Source: Parietaria judaica (taxonomy: Eukaryota > Streptophyta > Magnoliopsida > Rosales > Urticaceae). Taken from it: a DNA stretch of 64,000 bases. The notes below the pieces were generated by a model that searched no databases, was not told the DNA's origin, and worked only from the letters and a program-made list of their open reading frames with translations. A program made the translations under genes and the position numbers. Shown here piece after piece: positions 33,933 to 46,559 of this stretch (positions are counted from its first letter, which is position 1; the number at the start of each line of letters is the position of its first letter). The stretch spans positions 22,022,001 through 22,086,000 of the forward strand of contig OX940863.1 in the NCBI GenBank assembly GCA_954871525.1. Direction: 5' to 3'.

Positions 33933-34518
33933 AGTGTTTGATGCTACACGTTTCTAGACATTTTGTGTGTTTTTGTGTTCTCATTCCTCTACAACTCAAT
34001 GAAGTGTTTGATGTTTTGTGCTCATTGTTTTAGTTTTCTTTTATGATCAGTAGTTTCTAATTATGCAATTAAATTTTATTTACATTATATTATTCTACTT
34101 TTAAAATAAATATTTGAATATCGAGTAGTAAATACAAAAAAAAAAAAGGGTAGTAATGTTTTGTTAAAATTCCACTATCTTGTAAAATTCTTGATAAAAT
34201 GATTTCGTAAAAATGTATTTACTCTCCGTAAAAATCCAACCCGTTTTGGTTTTTGAAAAGCCCACCAAATTCGACCCGTAAAAGCCCACTAAACTCGACT
34301 CGTAAAAGCCCACTAAATCAACTCGTAAAAAGCCCGCCCCGCCTCGCCCCGCGACATTGTGGGTTCGGGTTCATGGGCCGGGGTGGGCCTTGATGCCTTT
34401 TCCAAAACCCGCCCCGCCCCGCACATTGAACGGGGCGGGTCAAACCCGCCCCGTTTAACATGCGGGTTTAACGGGTTGTGGGCCGGGTTGGCCCACCCCG
34501 GCCCACTTGACACCTCTA

Positions 34519-36775
34519 CTTACGAGTACTTATATCATACCTATAAAAAAAATTACAAATAAACAAAATCTTTTATTTAAATTTAAGCATTGGGAATCAA
34601 TCAAAGAAAAGAGTAAAAAAAATCCTCTAGATGAGCAAACAAGGTGAATAATGTCTAGCTTATAAATAAAAATAAAAATAAAAAATTACAAGTGTAGAAC
34701 AGCTATTTGTAAAGAAAGTTGGCATTACATAATTCACTTGGTCTTAGCTTCTGCTACTTTTTTGGGTCAATTAATGTTAAAGACACCTTTTATGTTCGCA
34801 ACTCTTGACCAAAAACAGGACCAGCTATCAAATTTCTCTCGAATATGTCAGAATTTAATTCAATTTTTGTTGGTGTGTTTTAAATCACGTTTTCTTATTC
34901 ACTGCTTCTAGCAAATCCTTCTAAGATATTGCATTAATTTTACATAATAAATAACTTATTTTACTAACACTATGTAAATAATATAATAATTAAGTAACTT
35001 GTAAGTTTTAACCTTAAGCCAGCAATTTATTTTAACTAGGCATTTTTTTATAAAGCAGAAAACTATATACGATTTTACATAATAAATAACCTATTTTACT
35101 ACCACTATGTAAATTATATAATAATTAAGTAACTTGTAAGTTTTAACCATAAGCCAGCAATTTATATTAACTAGGGATTTTTTTTTTATATAAAGCAGAT
35201 AACTATATACGATTGTGAAATTAAACGAAAATACTTTTGTGAATATCCGAAAACTTAAACTAGTTAAACCCACTCTAAGTTTACCACTTCGTCGGTAGTC
35301 CAACCGTGCTGGGTAGGTGAAAATGTTGTTCGTGTCTACATTCAAGGCCTCTTCGACAATTTCGCTAACATCGGTACTTTGACAATGTTAATTTTTTCAC
35401 GTGACTTATTTAATGCCAAAATTTTCACGTATTTGGCATGATGTGTTATTTTATATTATATCATTAGAGAATTCGTAAAACAACTAGACGGAAAGATTTT
35501 ATGACGTATTATAAGATAATCAAGAAAATCTCTTTCAAAATTTTCAAGTATTTCCGTCGCTAGATATTAGCTTCTTTTTTTTTAACAGATGAATATTATT
35601 TTAACGGACAAGGAGAGAAGAAAGATAATTAATATCCGTTTTAAAACAGTAAAATTCAAGATAACATACAAAAATGAAAGTATATTTATCCAATAAAATT
35701 ATAGTTAGTGATTTGAAGAGTACTTGTTAGTGTATATGTATTTTGCTTTGATGTTTTTGCATTATCATAATAAAAGTGTGTATTATTTATTATATGGAGC
35801 ACTACTCTACATGCACACTTTCATTTAACAACATTTAGTTTTACATATTAAATTCTAAAACTTTAAATGTTGTAGAACCTAATAATTGTACCTCTTGGTC
35901 AGGCATAATAAATTAATCATTTTTTTATTAAACCGTACGTACTATTTAAATTTTGTAATTTATGACTCTCTTATATACCATATGTTTTCATTTCACAACC
36001 CACTTATATACCATAATATTATTAATATAACTAGTCTGTATAAATTAAATAGAATTTAAATTATAAAATTAAATCTAGTTATCATTTGTCGTTTTGAATT
36101 TTTATGTTAAATAATATTATTTTTTGGTCTAGATTTAATTGTATAATTTTAAATTATATTTTATTTATACCAAATAAATACAACGATAACAATAGTCAAT
36201 ATATATAAAAATAATTACTTGATTAGAGTTATTTCCCGAAACCGAATAAAAACCGACAAAACATAAATTTTTTTCCTTCAAATATTGGTCTTTGACTTGA
36301 ATTTTAGCGTTTAAAAGAGTGAGAAGCAATAAGAATAAGAAAAAAAAAATCGATTAGTGGGTAGTGGCATCGTCAATTATAGTAAAATGAATTGGTATGG
36401 TGGTACTTTATGATAATTAACAGTTAAATTAATGCAAGTGGCAAGTAATTATGATTACTATAAGTTTATAAGATCAAACAAACACATTAATATATAATGT
36501 TCAAAATATTATTTTTCGATCACGACGCCTTTGTTTGTTTTTATCGTCTAACCACTATAATCTAGCAAATTATAGTTAAAATTATATCAGTCACAATGTC
36601 ACATAATTCCTATTAAAAAAAAAAAAAAAAAACTACTTATCATGTATTTTTAAATACATTTTCATTATATGTATCTACTTAATTAGAAACAATTTTACTA
36701 TACGTTGCCATTCAGATAATATGTTGCACGTGATTTAATAGTTATTGTCTTGTGATTCTTTCTCGAGTTTGATAC

Positions 36776-36815
<40 letters not shown>

Positions 36816-37467
36816 CTTAACATGAGATTCAACTTACATAATAATTTTAATTAAATTTATTTTTGTTCAATCTCAATTCAGAGTAAGTTATTCGATCAAT
36901 ACTCGATAAATTGCCTATAACAACTACATCAAGAATAAAATTATTTTTTTAAAAACATATTTAAAAATTTGAAATGATCTCTACTCAATATTATCCAAAA
37001 AAAAAAAGTTTTATAGACAAGACTATAAATGATATTGGACATTTCATACCCTATTGTTTTGAAACAAAACTAATTGAAATATCACGTTTGATTAATCACC
37101 CATTTCTTAATTTGTGGAGACATTTATATTTTACTGAAATAACTCAATTATTATTGACTTACATCATGCGACAGAAAACTTTATAATTTATCAAGAATGT
37201 CTAAAAGTGTTGTTTTATCCAATTATTGAGCACATACGTGAGTTTTTTTCCTTTTTTTTTTTATAAATATAATAAAATCAAATATTCTCGAACCAAAATC
37301 CATTTCCACTTTTGAAGGTTTTTTTTTTTTTTTTTTGAAGGAGACTTTTCAAGGTTCTTACAGAAAAGTAGCCAGTAATATTTGAGCCTCATACCAAGGT
37401 AACACCCTTACGATATAAAAATAAAATAATTAATTCAACAAATTCTGCCAAGGTACGTGACATAAGA

Positions 37468-37511
<44 letters not shown>
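34519..37511. other. AT-rich intergenic region, no gene seen
   Basis: No recognisable gene. Contains a two-copy tandem duplication (34939-35213), (TA)n tracts at about 36781-36814 and 37470-37508, and long A and T runs. Confidence 0.5.
34939..35213. repeat. Two-copy tandem duplication, 135-bp period
   Basis: TTTACATAATAAATAACTTA begins at 34939 and recurs at about 35074 (AACCTA), each followed by GTAACTTGTAAGTTTTAACC, AGCCAGCAATTTAT and AACTATATACGATT. Few differences, so a recent local duplication. Confidence 0.85.
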
Positions 37512-38193
37512 GGGAAAATAGTGGAGAAAGTCCTTAACTCTGTATATTTGTTGCAGCTAAGTCCTTATACTCAAATTTTGGTGGCAAAAGTCCCTACCGT
37601 TAGAATCTTGTTGCACATCAGTCCTCCTACCGTTATCATATTGTTAAGTGTCATGCTGGCTATATATGTGTCATCCATGTCACCAAAAAAATTAAGGCAA
37701 AAGTACCAAAAGTAAAAAATACTAAAAAATTCTAAACCGTTAAATTCACATAGCGCGGTGAAATTAAACCACATTTTTTTATGGATCCACCATTGTAAGC
37801 TATATATCCAATTCCAGGGTTAATTACAGAATTTCAAGAAAGAAAATGAAAATATATGTAAACGACAAAATTAAATCGCAAAGAAATAAGAAAACGATAA
37901 GAATTTTCAAAATGGTGGATCCATTAAAAATGTGGCTTAATTTCACTATGATATGTGGATTTAACGGTATAGATTTTTTTTTTGAATTTTTTACTTTTAG
38001 TACTTTTGCCTTAATTTTTTGGTGACATGGATGACAAGTATGCAGTCAATGTGGCACTTAACAATATGATAACAGCATAAGGACTAATGTGGAATAAGAT
38101 TCTAACAGTAGGGACTTTTACCACCAAAATTTAAGTATAGAGACTTAACTGCAACAAATATGCAGAGTCAGGGACTTTCGCCACTATTTTCCT
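37512..38193. mobile_element. MULE-type MITE with long terminal inverted repeats
   Basis: The two ends are near-complementary for well over 200 bp: GGGAAAATAGTGGAGAAAGT against complement AGGAAAATAGTGGCGAAAGT, then TGTATATTTGTTGCAG / TGCATATTTGTTGCAG, and TCAAATTTTGGTGGCAAAAG / TTAAATTTTGGTGGTAAAAG. Flanked by an exact 9-bp duplication, TATATAATA (37503-37511 and 38194-38202), inserted next to a TA microsatellite. 682 bp, no ORF of note. The fold-back form would make a hairpin RNA if transcribed. Confidence 0.88.
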
Positions 38194-41100
38194 TATATAA
38201 TATTGAGAATAATTGACGCGATATTTTCCACTTGTAAAAGGATATATGCTTAGGAAATATAGAAGATAAGCTATTTGCATGAATCTACTACACAAGTGTT
38301 TGCGTGACGTACGTGTAATGATCTCATAAGGTTCAAAACCACTTAATTGTATCACAATTAAATATGTCCAATAGCCGGGCGGAGGATCCGACAAAAACCC
38401 GCGAGTTATCCGAGAAATTAAGCCTATCGGTACAAATCGTCCGAAGTACTCATTTTGTTTACCAAAATCAGGCGATAACTCTACGTCAACCTCGAAATCT
38501 GTCCTAATCAAGGCTATTTCAGCTGAAAATTAACCCGATAAACAAATACCTTTCTAATTTTAATTTCAAAATTTGACCAAAAAAAATTAATTTTCAATGT
38601 AAAAACTAATTTTTTTTTATTGAACTTATTTGAAAATATTTAATATTTCTAATATTAGTATTTTTCGCCATTCTATCGATAAACTTGTTTTATATTTGTG
38701 AAAATAATTTCTGTTATTCTTTGTGTTGACTATTTTGGTGACTACAACTATATAATCAGCTACAAGCTACAGTCATAACTACAACTACATCATGCAGTTG
38801 AAATTGTCTCAATTTATTACGATTTTCATGAAAAATTTACACGTTTTCATATTCCGCATAACAAAAAAAAAAAAACTGACTTTACAATATGATCATTTGC
38901 ATGTAGTACAACTTTCCAGTCAATTTATCGTAAGATTAAACTATCAAACGGTAATCAGTTTTCGGTTTTTCGGCCCCAACTCACAAGTAATGTTAACATT
39001 AAGCTGAATAATAAAAAAAGCACACCGAATATATATATATATAATATGAGTGATTGAGCAGGACCGTCCAGGTGTTTAACACTGTCTTAATATGGAACTC
39101 TAGCTTTTGTCGTTGGTGACGTTATTGTTTCGGAGTTCCAGAAAACATGCCAAATTCTTCTAAGCAAGCATTGTTTGCTAATTTGATGATCCAACACGAC
39201 ATTTCTTTGAATACGACTTCTTATGTTTGGTTAATTATGCAATCATACGACTTTGAATATTATGTATATATATATTATATATATATATGAAATATGATCC
39301 AAAACAGTACGATACATCATACACCATATATATGATATATACCAAAAGTGTATATAAGTATGCATGTATAAAAGAATTTCATGTCGTTGATTACTTCACA
39401 ACTACAAGAAAACTTGTTGTTAGGTGTCGTTGCTACATAATTTTACTGTTATATCTTAGATGTATTCATAGATGTAACACCGATTTTGTTCGTCTATATT
39501 AAGATTATGTCGTTTTAACTTTTAAGTAATGGCCTTGTCGTTGGTTTACTGCTTGAGTTTTCCTGAATTACACTTTTTTCTCCTTTTTAAACAACCCGTA
39601 ACTTTTCTTTCAAAAAAAAAAAAAAACTACCCGTAACTTTAACAAAGCGTGTGATTTTTAAGATGGACAACAATACAAAAAAAAAAAAAAAAACTTCCAT
39701 AATCAAACATGCGGCAAAAATATCTACATGGTATGAAAAATATAATTAATATTCACAAATTTTTTAATGGCAAAATTTTATATTAATATAAAAATTTGAC
39801 AAAAATATTCGAACTTTTCCATTAATAACTTAATAATCATCGTACAATTTTGCACGACGACGCAACTTTTTTTTCTTTTTCACCATGTACCCCTTGCTCC
39901 ACTCTCAATGTTTGTTTCCAAAAATTAGAAAGCACAAAAAGAAAAACTCAAATAATTTTTCCATTTTCTAGGCAAAAAGTAAAAATAAAAAGATACAAAT
40001 AGAGAAGATTCTGACCTTGCTTTCCTAGATGCTAAAAGAGAACATTCCAGAGATGTAATTGGCCAAAATATTAAAAAGAAGAAGGTATATATTACAAGGG
40101 AATTTAATGTTGTTATTATATTCCCTAAAACATTATTATATTTATAGCGCCTAAGCTAATAATGAATTCCATTATTATTCCCTCATGCATAGGCACATCC
40201 ACATCTCATAGCTTTTGCAAGATTATTATTCAGAATATTTTCACATTTCTCCATCAACCTATACATACATAATAGAATGAGAGGTTTACAGAAGCTGACT
40301 CCCAAAAAGTGGACCAACTAACCCTTTAAGCCCTTGCTTTCCAAGTTATATATATATATATATATATAATATAGGGAGAGTGTAACGCCACAACTGTTAT
40401 ATCGGATCGACGTCTGTTTCCACAGGTCTAACATGAGTTTTTCCTATGTGTTTTGCCCTAGTTCGCATGCTCTCTAAAAACTTTTCAAAAAATTATCTAT
40501 TTAAAAGAAGAAAAAAAATCTTCTAATCAAGCCGCTTAATCTTGTAGTTCCTAGAAATAGGCTAAAAAAAATCTTGTTTATATAAATAGTACCAATCAAT
40601 TATTATAAACTTGTTTCGTACAGTCCCATGCGTGAACGATCTTAGACAACTGTTTAGTTACATACTTGCACAGTTTCATAAACATCTCATCAACACATCT
40701 TTTCGCTAAGGCGATGCAGAATTACAAAGCTTTTTTATTGTCTCGGCTCAAGAAATTAATGATTGTCACAAGCAAAATAACTTATATATAGTCTCTATTT
40801 TTTTTATTTTTTTATTTTTGTATATAGAGAAAGACCGATCGATAAAATCATTGAAGTTTGATAAGTCATAAACCAATGTAAGTTAACTAACCCCATGAAT
40901 AATCAAGTATTAGGTTTAGTAGAAAAAAAATTATGTAATTAATAAAACAAAATATTGAATATATTTCATATTTCTCTCCAATCAATTTAAATAATCTCAC
41001 AATTCCGAATGACCCAGATTTGATCGTAAAATATTTATATAATTCACGTGTTCATAATAACAAGTTACCACGCGTTGTATATCTGCAGTTCTTTTAAGAG

Positions 41101-41782
41101 AAGAATTGCAAAAAGAATTACGTGACAATCATGAACAAACCCTAATCCATTATATAATATATTATATATATAATACAGGTCAACTTACTAAAGAAGCTTT
41201 GAATGTTGTTCCACATGCAACGAACCAGGCTTTTGATCATGTGATGAGTCAGTATAGTGAGTAAGTGCAAACGCGATAAAATAAATAAAATAGTGCCACT
41301 TTTGCCATAATATTTTGGATTTAATTACACTTTATATTTAAATAAAAAGGTCATATAACGCATACACTTTATAATAATATATATTGCAGAAGCGAGGTCA
41401 TTTTGCTGCATATATATGTATAAATATATAGTTTATATAATTGCATTATTGGGGTCTACTCTAGAACAACGAAGGCTCAAAGTCATGTTATGGGGAATCA
41501 AAGTGAGTGCAATGTGTTATTGCCTTTTCCTTTTTTAGTTTGTACTAAGCTATCTTTACACCACCAACATAGTCAACCATATATATGTTTATATATATAT
41601 ATATATATATATACATGAGATGTAATTATTGTATATATAGTATAAAATCCAATATTCCGGTTATGACTTCTAAAATTCAAGTAAAAATGAAATAAAATTT
41701 GATTCCCAAAAAAGTCCAGAACTTGATTTTGGTAATGGATTTTCGTTTAACGACTCATTGAGTCGTTTACTTAGAATATTAA
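38194..41782. other. AT-rich intergenic region, no gene recognised
   Basis: One minus-strand frame near 38330-38511 reads IRTDFEVDVELSPDFGKQNE and ITRGFLSDPPPGYWTYLIVI. It is more protein-like than its surroundings, but I recognise no family and see no neighbouring exons. The rest has (TA)n tracts (about 40350 and 41589-41611) and A and T runs. Confidence 0.4.
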
Positions 41783-41805
41783 GGTGGCGTTCACTTTGAT
41801 GTAAT

Positions 41806-41895
41806 TAGTTAGTCGTAATTGTAATTGTAATTGTAATTGTAATCGTAATCGTAATCGTAATCGTAATAAATTGGAATTGTAATCGTAATCGTAAT
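41806..41895. repeat. Hexanucleotide (GTAATT/GTAATC)n tract
   Basis: About five GTAATT units followed by four GTAATC units, a short AATAAATTGG break, and further GTAATC units. It lies just inside the left end of the PIF element. Confidence 0.85.
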
Positions 41896-42650
41896 TGATT
41901 ACGGTGTTTACTTATATTGTTGTAATGAAAAAATGAATGCTCATTACATTGTTTACTAGGATACAATATACAACGCAATCAATAAGTATTTTACCAAAAT
42001 ACCCCTAATTTTATATCTTTATTTTTTTTTAACTAATAGCATATTCACGTACGTGCCCCTGTAAATTTCTACCCAGATTTTAGGATCAAAACATGGTTGA
42101 ATACCTAATGAGTCTAATGTGTGGTTACTAAATTTTTGACAACTCTACCCTCCTTAATTTTTTCTTTCCATATTAAAAAAGAAAAGAAAAAAGAGGACTA
42201 GCCAAATTGCTCCTCATCATGTGTAGAGTTCAGTAAGTTGTTCTGGCAGAACCCAAGCCACACGAAGAAGCTTCACCTGATCCCGACTTAATATATCACA
42301 AATTTTATAAACAATAAAAAATAGTATATACTAAGTCGATAAAAATAAATTCAGCCAACATACATATAGTCACATAAGGTCCAACAACATTATAAAAATT
42401 ACACAAACTATCATCCAATATAAATAAAAGCTTGACCAATGAAGGGTCTTCGTCCTTTCTGAAAGTCCAAACTTCACCCTCTCTGCATTTGTGATCGAAG
42501 AGGCATCGGTTCCAGTTTTTTTGGAGGTTGTTGAAAGCTGCAAAGAGACCATTCAAACATATCAAACTAAACCGTTCCCTAACAGTCAAACATAATAGTA
42601 ACATAAATCAATCTAACATAATAATATTGATAGTAGTAATACCAAATTCT

Positions 42651-43673
42651 CTAACAATCATAGAGAAGCTTTTGCAGCCAAGCATCTCTCCGAGTAGTGG
42701 AAAGGCCGAAGAAATAAAATAGTTTCTCCTTATTTTCCATAAGTATCTCATCGACTCTATCGCACTCTGAAATAGTCAAAGTTGTCGTTTTCTCCAATTC
42801 ACCTCCAAGACGCATAAGATATTTAACATTTGGATCTTGATTGTCACTGATTGCATCACTAAGGCGAGAAAATGCATTTTTTATAGCATTAGCAAGAATC
42901 CAAGTATCGTCCTTAGCTTCACAATTTCCCCAATCTCTCTTTCTCTTAGCCGATCTTTTTGGTTGGTTCATACTGTCATTTCCTGTCGTATCACTTTCAT
43001 TAAAAGTACCATCTTCAACTCCAATACCATCCACTCCACCTAGCTGCTCTCGTTCTTTTTCTCTTTCTCTTTCAATGTCGTCAACAATATCTTCTATATC
43101 TTCAGCAAGCTAACCTGTTGCACGATCTTTGCCATAAACCATGGAGAGTTCTTCATAATAAGGAAAAGCTTTAGTCTTGAAAGGTGCTGCTTCTTTATGG
43201 CTCTGTATTCAATTTAAATTATTAGCAAAATAATGTTAAATAATTAAGTACTTAACCAAAAAAATTGAACGAACATACCTTTAGATATTCATCCCAAACT
43301 GATTTCTCAGCAGTTTCGGTTTTTCTGTCTGGATCCCAGCCAAATCCACTACAGTTAGTCCCTGTTAACATTTCATGCACAACCTGAAAGTTATTTTTGA
43401 AAGTCCTGAACCGTGACTCGATGTGTGGTTTAGCTAATTTGTCACAGTTGGGCAGTTTTTCATGTAGCTTCTTCTCAAGGGCTCGAAGATGCCAGGCTTG
43501 AAATTACTTCCATCCGCTTTGAATGTTCCTTCGTCGTTTATTTCCAATAACGAATCAATGAGAATTCTGTCTTCATATTCATTCCAAAACCTCCTATTTT
43601 GTCCTGGGCCCTTTTGGCTAATTGAAATCTCTGTCCTATAATTAGAATAATAAACAATAATGTACAACAACAC
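42651..43673 (-). pseudogene. PIF ORF1, Myb/SANT-like DNA-binding protein, broken
   Basis: The N-terminal trihelix-like segment NRRFWNEYEDRILIDSLLEI is followed by a frame change near 43480, then KLAKPHIESRFRTFKNNFQV and SGFGWDPDRKTETAEKSVWD, the usual pattern of the Myb/SANT-like partner of Harbinger transposases. A GT-AG intron lies near 43205-43280. After YYEELSMVYGKDRATG a TAG (about 43112) interrupts the frame, which then continues with an Arg/Glu-rich stretch and a conserved C-terminal helix region ending WLQKLLYDC at 42651. The protein helps the transposase reach element ends. At least two lesions make it non-functional. Confidence 0.75.
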
Positions 43674-43809
43674 ATTAAATCATTTAGTAGCAATTAGATT
43701 TGCAACTAATTAAATTTCAAATAAACAATCATATTCATACAGAAAGATTGAGTTGGTAAAACATTAAACAAACAAACAATAACAAACAACCAAATCTTAA
43801 TATACTAAA

Positions 43810-45089
43810 CTACATAGATCGTCGAACGATCCAATCGTTATACATCTCTTGTGCTAAGTTATTTCTCCATGAATTCCATTTAGGGGAAATTTCAACAGAT
43901 GTTATAAATTCATCTGAAGATGGCTGGCCGGACTCTATATTCGATGGTGTCCCTATAACTTCTTCAGACATATGTAACTTGATGAAATTATGTAGCAAGC
44001 AGCATGCATAGAAAATATAATTTTGAGTCTTCACGGGATAGAATGTTGGACTCCTAAGAATTGCCCAACGACTTTTTAAGACCCCAAAGCATATCTTAAC
44101 TACATTCCTAGCCGCTGCTTAAAATTATAGTATTCAAAGCGATCTTGACGAAGACTTCCTTCTTTTCTTTGACTCCGATGATATCGTGTTCATCGAAAAA
44201 GGGATAGGAATCCAATCGCGTTAGAAAATCCAGCGTCAACTAGGTATTATCGACCTAAATTTTTTCAAAATAAATCAAATTTATCTATTTAAAAACTCTT
44301 AATAACTGTATATGATGAATAATAAATACTAATACAATAACATACCACGAGAATCTCGTAAACCGCTTCTCTTACGGAGGGCATCACGCAATATTCTACC
44401 GTCATGCGCGGAGCCTTCCCAACCAACTAAAACATAAACGAACTCCATATTTGGTGTACATGCTGCTAACACATTAGTAGTTATGTCCCCGCACCTATTA
44501 CGGTAGCTTGCTCGTTCTGTTACCGGAAGTCTTACTCTTACTTGAGTTCCATCTATGGCCCCTAAGAAATTCTATTAAAAAAAGTTATTTTAGATATAAG
44601 TATTAAAATGAATTACTGTATAAAAATTAACCATGTTAAAATTATTACCTTAAACCGTTTCCATCTTTCATCAGTTGAATTGCAAGGCACCGGTTCTGGT
44701 TTTTTCCATAACTCTTTATGTAAGCATATGATTGCCCGTAGAACATTATGGAAATACCTACTCACTGTAGCCCCGGACCTCAAAAACCAAAACTTGACAA
44801 CTATATTCTTTTCATGACGTGCTAGTACATGTAAGAACATAGCTACTTGTAAATATCTAGCAGCTTTTAGTCCACCTCTACTTTCCAATGCACCACACAA
44901 CTTTGTAAATGCATCTCTAGTCAATCTAAGTTGATTTAAACATGTAACATCACTCTCATATGCAATCTGATGCACAATATCTATATTGACAAACACTACA
45001 AGAACATATAGCTGTTCTCTTAAAGCTCTCTTCTCTATTTTGGATTTATGAATTTTCATAAATCTCTCAACTAAATGCAAAACATTCAT
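43810..45089 (-). pseudogene. PIF/Harbinger DDE transposase, catalytically dead
   Basis: Exon 1 (about 44650-45089) begins MNVLHLVERFMKIHKSKIEK and holds the helix-turn-helix-like region LRLTRDAFTKLCGALESRGG. Then intron, then FLGAIDGTQVRVRLPVTERA with the first catalytic Asp in AIDGT and the second in GWEGSAHDGRIL. After another intron the frame has stops near 44250, 44200 and 44110. The third acidic position, normally Glu in N-V-x-E-R-x-F-G, reads NVVKICFGVLKSRWAIL, that is Lys at 44095-44097. The tail TQNYIFYACCLLHNFIKLHM is well kept and ends WIVRRSM at 43813. Stops plus Glu-to-Lys make it inactive. Confidence 0.82.
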
Positions 45090-46559
45090 CCATTGGAAAT
45101 ACAGTGAGCCTAAAATTGTCTTCCTCCACCTACATAGATATTTTTATATAAAACAATTATTTCTTGTCCTGATTAAAAAACAACAACTAACACACAATAA
45201 ATAGACAATAAGTATTGAAAAAATGAGATAAACAAACACGGGCAAAGACAATGAACATTATTATATATTCATCTCCATTTAATAACTATCCACATCAAAA
45301 GAGGAAAATGACAAGACAAGACAATTTAATTATACCATTCATGATTGTTTATTTTTTTAATGAGAAAAATAGGCAAAGACAATGAACTTTACTATATAAG
45401 AATGACAAGCAGCTAGAAGGTATTTATTACACAAATGCGATTCTTGGAGACCTATACATAATATAGATGCATTGTTTATAAGAAAGAACCTGTAGTTTTT
45501 GTTGAGCTGATTTGAGAAGTCAGTTGAATTGTTCATCTGGGATATAAACAAACATGAGCATCATTAGGTATAATCAAAGAGGAAATTAAAAAAGAAAAAA
45601 AAACATAATTTCACCAAAAAAAAATTCGATCAGTTCCAAAACAAATTCGATCAAAATTTCACCCAAAACAAAATTTAATCCTATCAATACATCCAATTTA
45701 ATGAAAAAGCTAACATAGGTTGTGAAATCAATAGGTCGAATACTAGATTTACCTTCAGTGAGATTGCTGATCGTCTTGAAAATAAAACGTTGTACTGTAG
45801 TGAGAAGTTGAGAGCAATTTTGAGAGGAGAATAACACAGGAGAATAAATAAATTGGGGAGAGAGTGAGAGTAGACGAGGAAGCGTGAGAAGAAAATGTGG
45901 GAGAGAGAAAAAGTGAAAAAAGTGGGAGAGAGAAATTGAAAATAAAAAAAATGGGAGAGAAAAAAATCCTAAAAAGGTGGGAAAGTGGGGATATTTTTGT
46001 AAAAATAAATAAAAAAAGAATTGTAATCATGATTACGGGAGTTGGAATTTGTAATCACTATTACATCAAAATAATCCATATTGATTACAATGTAATTAGC
46101 ATTAGGTTGAATGTTTTTGTAATCGCAACTAAACATCGTAATAAGTAGTTGTGCTTATTACGATTACACCCGATTCCGTCCAATTATGTCCAAGTGAACG
46201 GGGCCAAAGATACAATGATTCAGATTTAAAATTTAAAAAGAAAGAAAAAAAAAACTTCAGCAACCATATTTTTTAAAACAAAGCAATAAAATTTTGATTT
46301 TGAAAAAAATTCAAATTTAGAATTTCTGGATCTGAATAATGTGCTACAACGTATGGAAATATAGTAATTCAAATCTCTCAACTCACTGTACAATACAATT
46401 AATCCCATAAATGTGAAACTCTGAGTGATTCCATATTCGGCTTTTCTACCAAATTCAAATATCTGTATATATTTTAAAAAAAATTCAACTAATAACAAAA
46501 TAATTTAATCTAGATTTCGAACTATCAATTGGTCATTAAATACTAAAGAATATAGTTAT

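Larger units (their letters stand above)
30405..34518. mobile_element. hAT element, 4.1 kb, with truncated transposase
   Basis: Ends TAGAGGTGTCAAGTGGGCC and the same complemented. Exact 8-bp duplication CTTACGAG (30397-30404 and 34519-34526). Dense GCCCCGCCCC / GCCCGCCCCG arrays lie within 350 bp of both ends, and the interior is AT-rich. A BED-finger transposase is encoded at 32634-33932. The TIRs and duplication are intact, yet the transposase lacks its C-terminal third, so it is probably not self-mobile. Direct repeats of about 300 bp occupy 31230-31800. Confidence 0.93.
41783..46205 (-). mobile_element. PIF/Harbinger element, 4.4 kb, both ORFs decayed
   Basis: Ends GGTGGCGTTCACTT and, complemented, GGCCCCGTTCACTT, flanked by TAA on the left and AAA on the right (3-bp target, one mismatch). 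It carries the two genes typical of this superfamily on the minus strand: a DDE transposase (43810-45089) and a Myb/SANT-like DNA-binding protein (42651-43673). Both have stops or frame changes. The left inner end has a (GTAATT)n/(GTAATC)n tract at 41806-41895, mirrored in weaker form by ATTACGATTACA near 46160. A defective but full-length element. Confidence 0.82.

Noticed and set aside
38211..38511. Protein-like minus-strand frame with DPPPGYWTYLI
   Set aside because: No family recognised, no flanking exons, and its 3' half is repeat or AT-rich; not enough to call a gene.
45586..46148. Several ORFs near the right end of the PIF element
   Set aside because: Ser/Phe/Leu- or Lys-rich low-complexity frames without homology; lies in the non-coding terminal region of the element.
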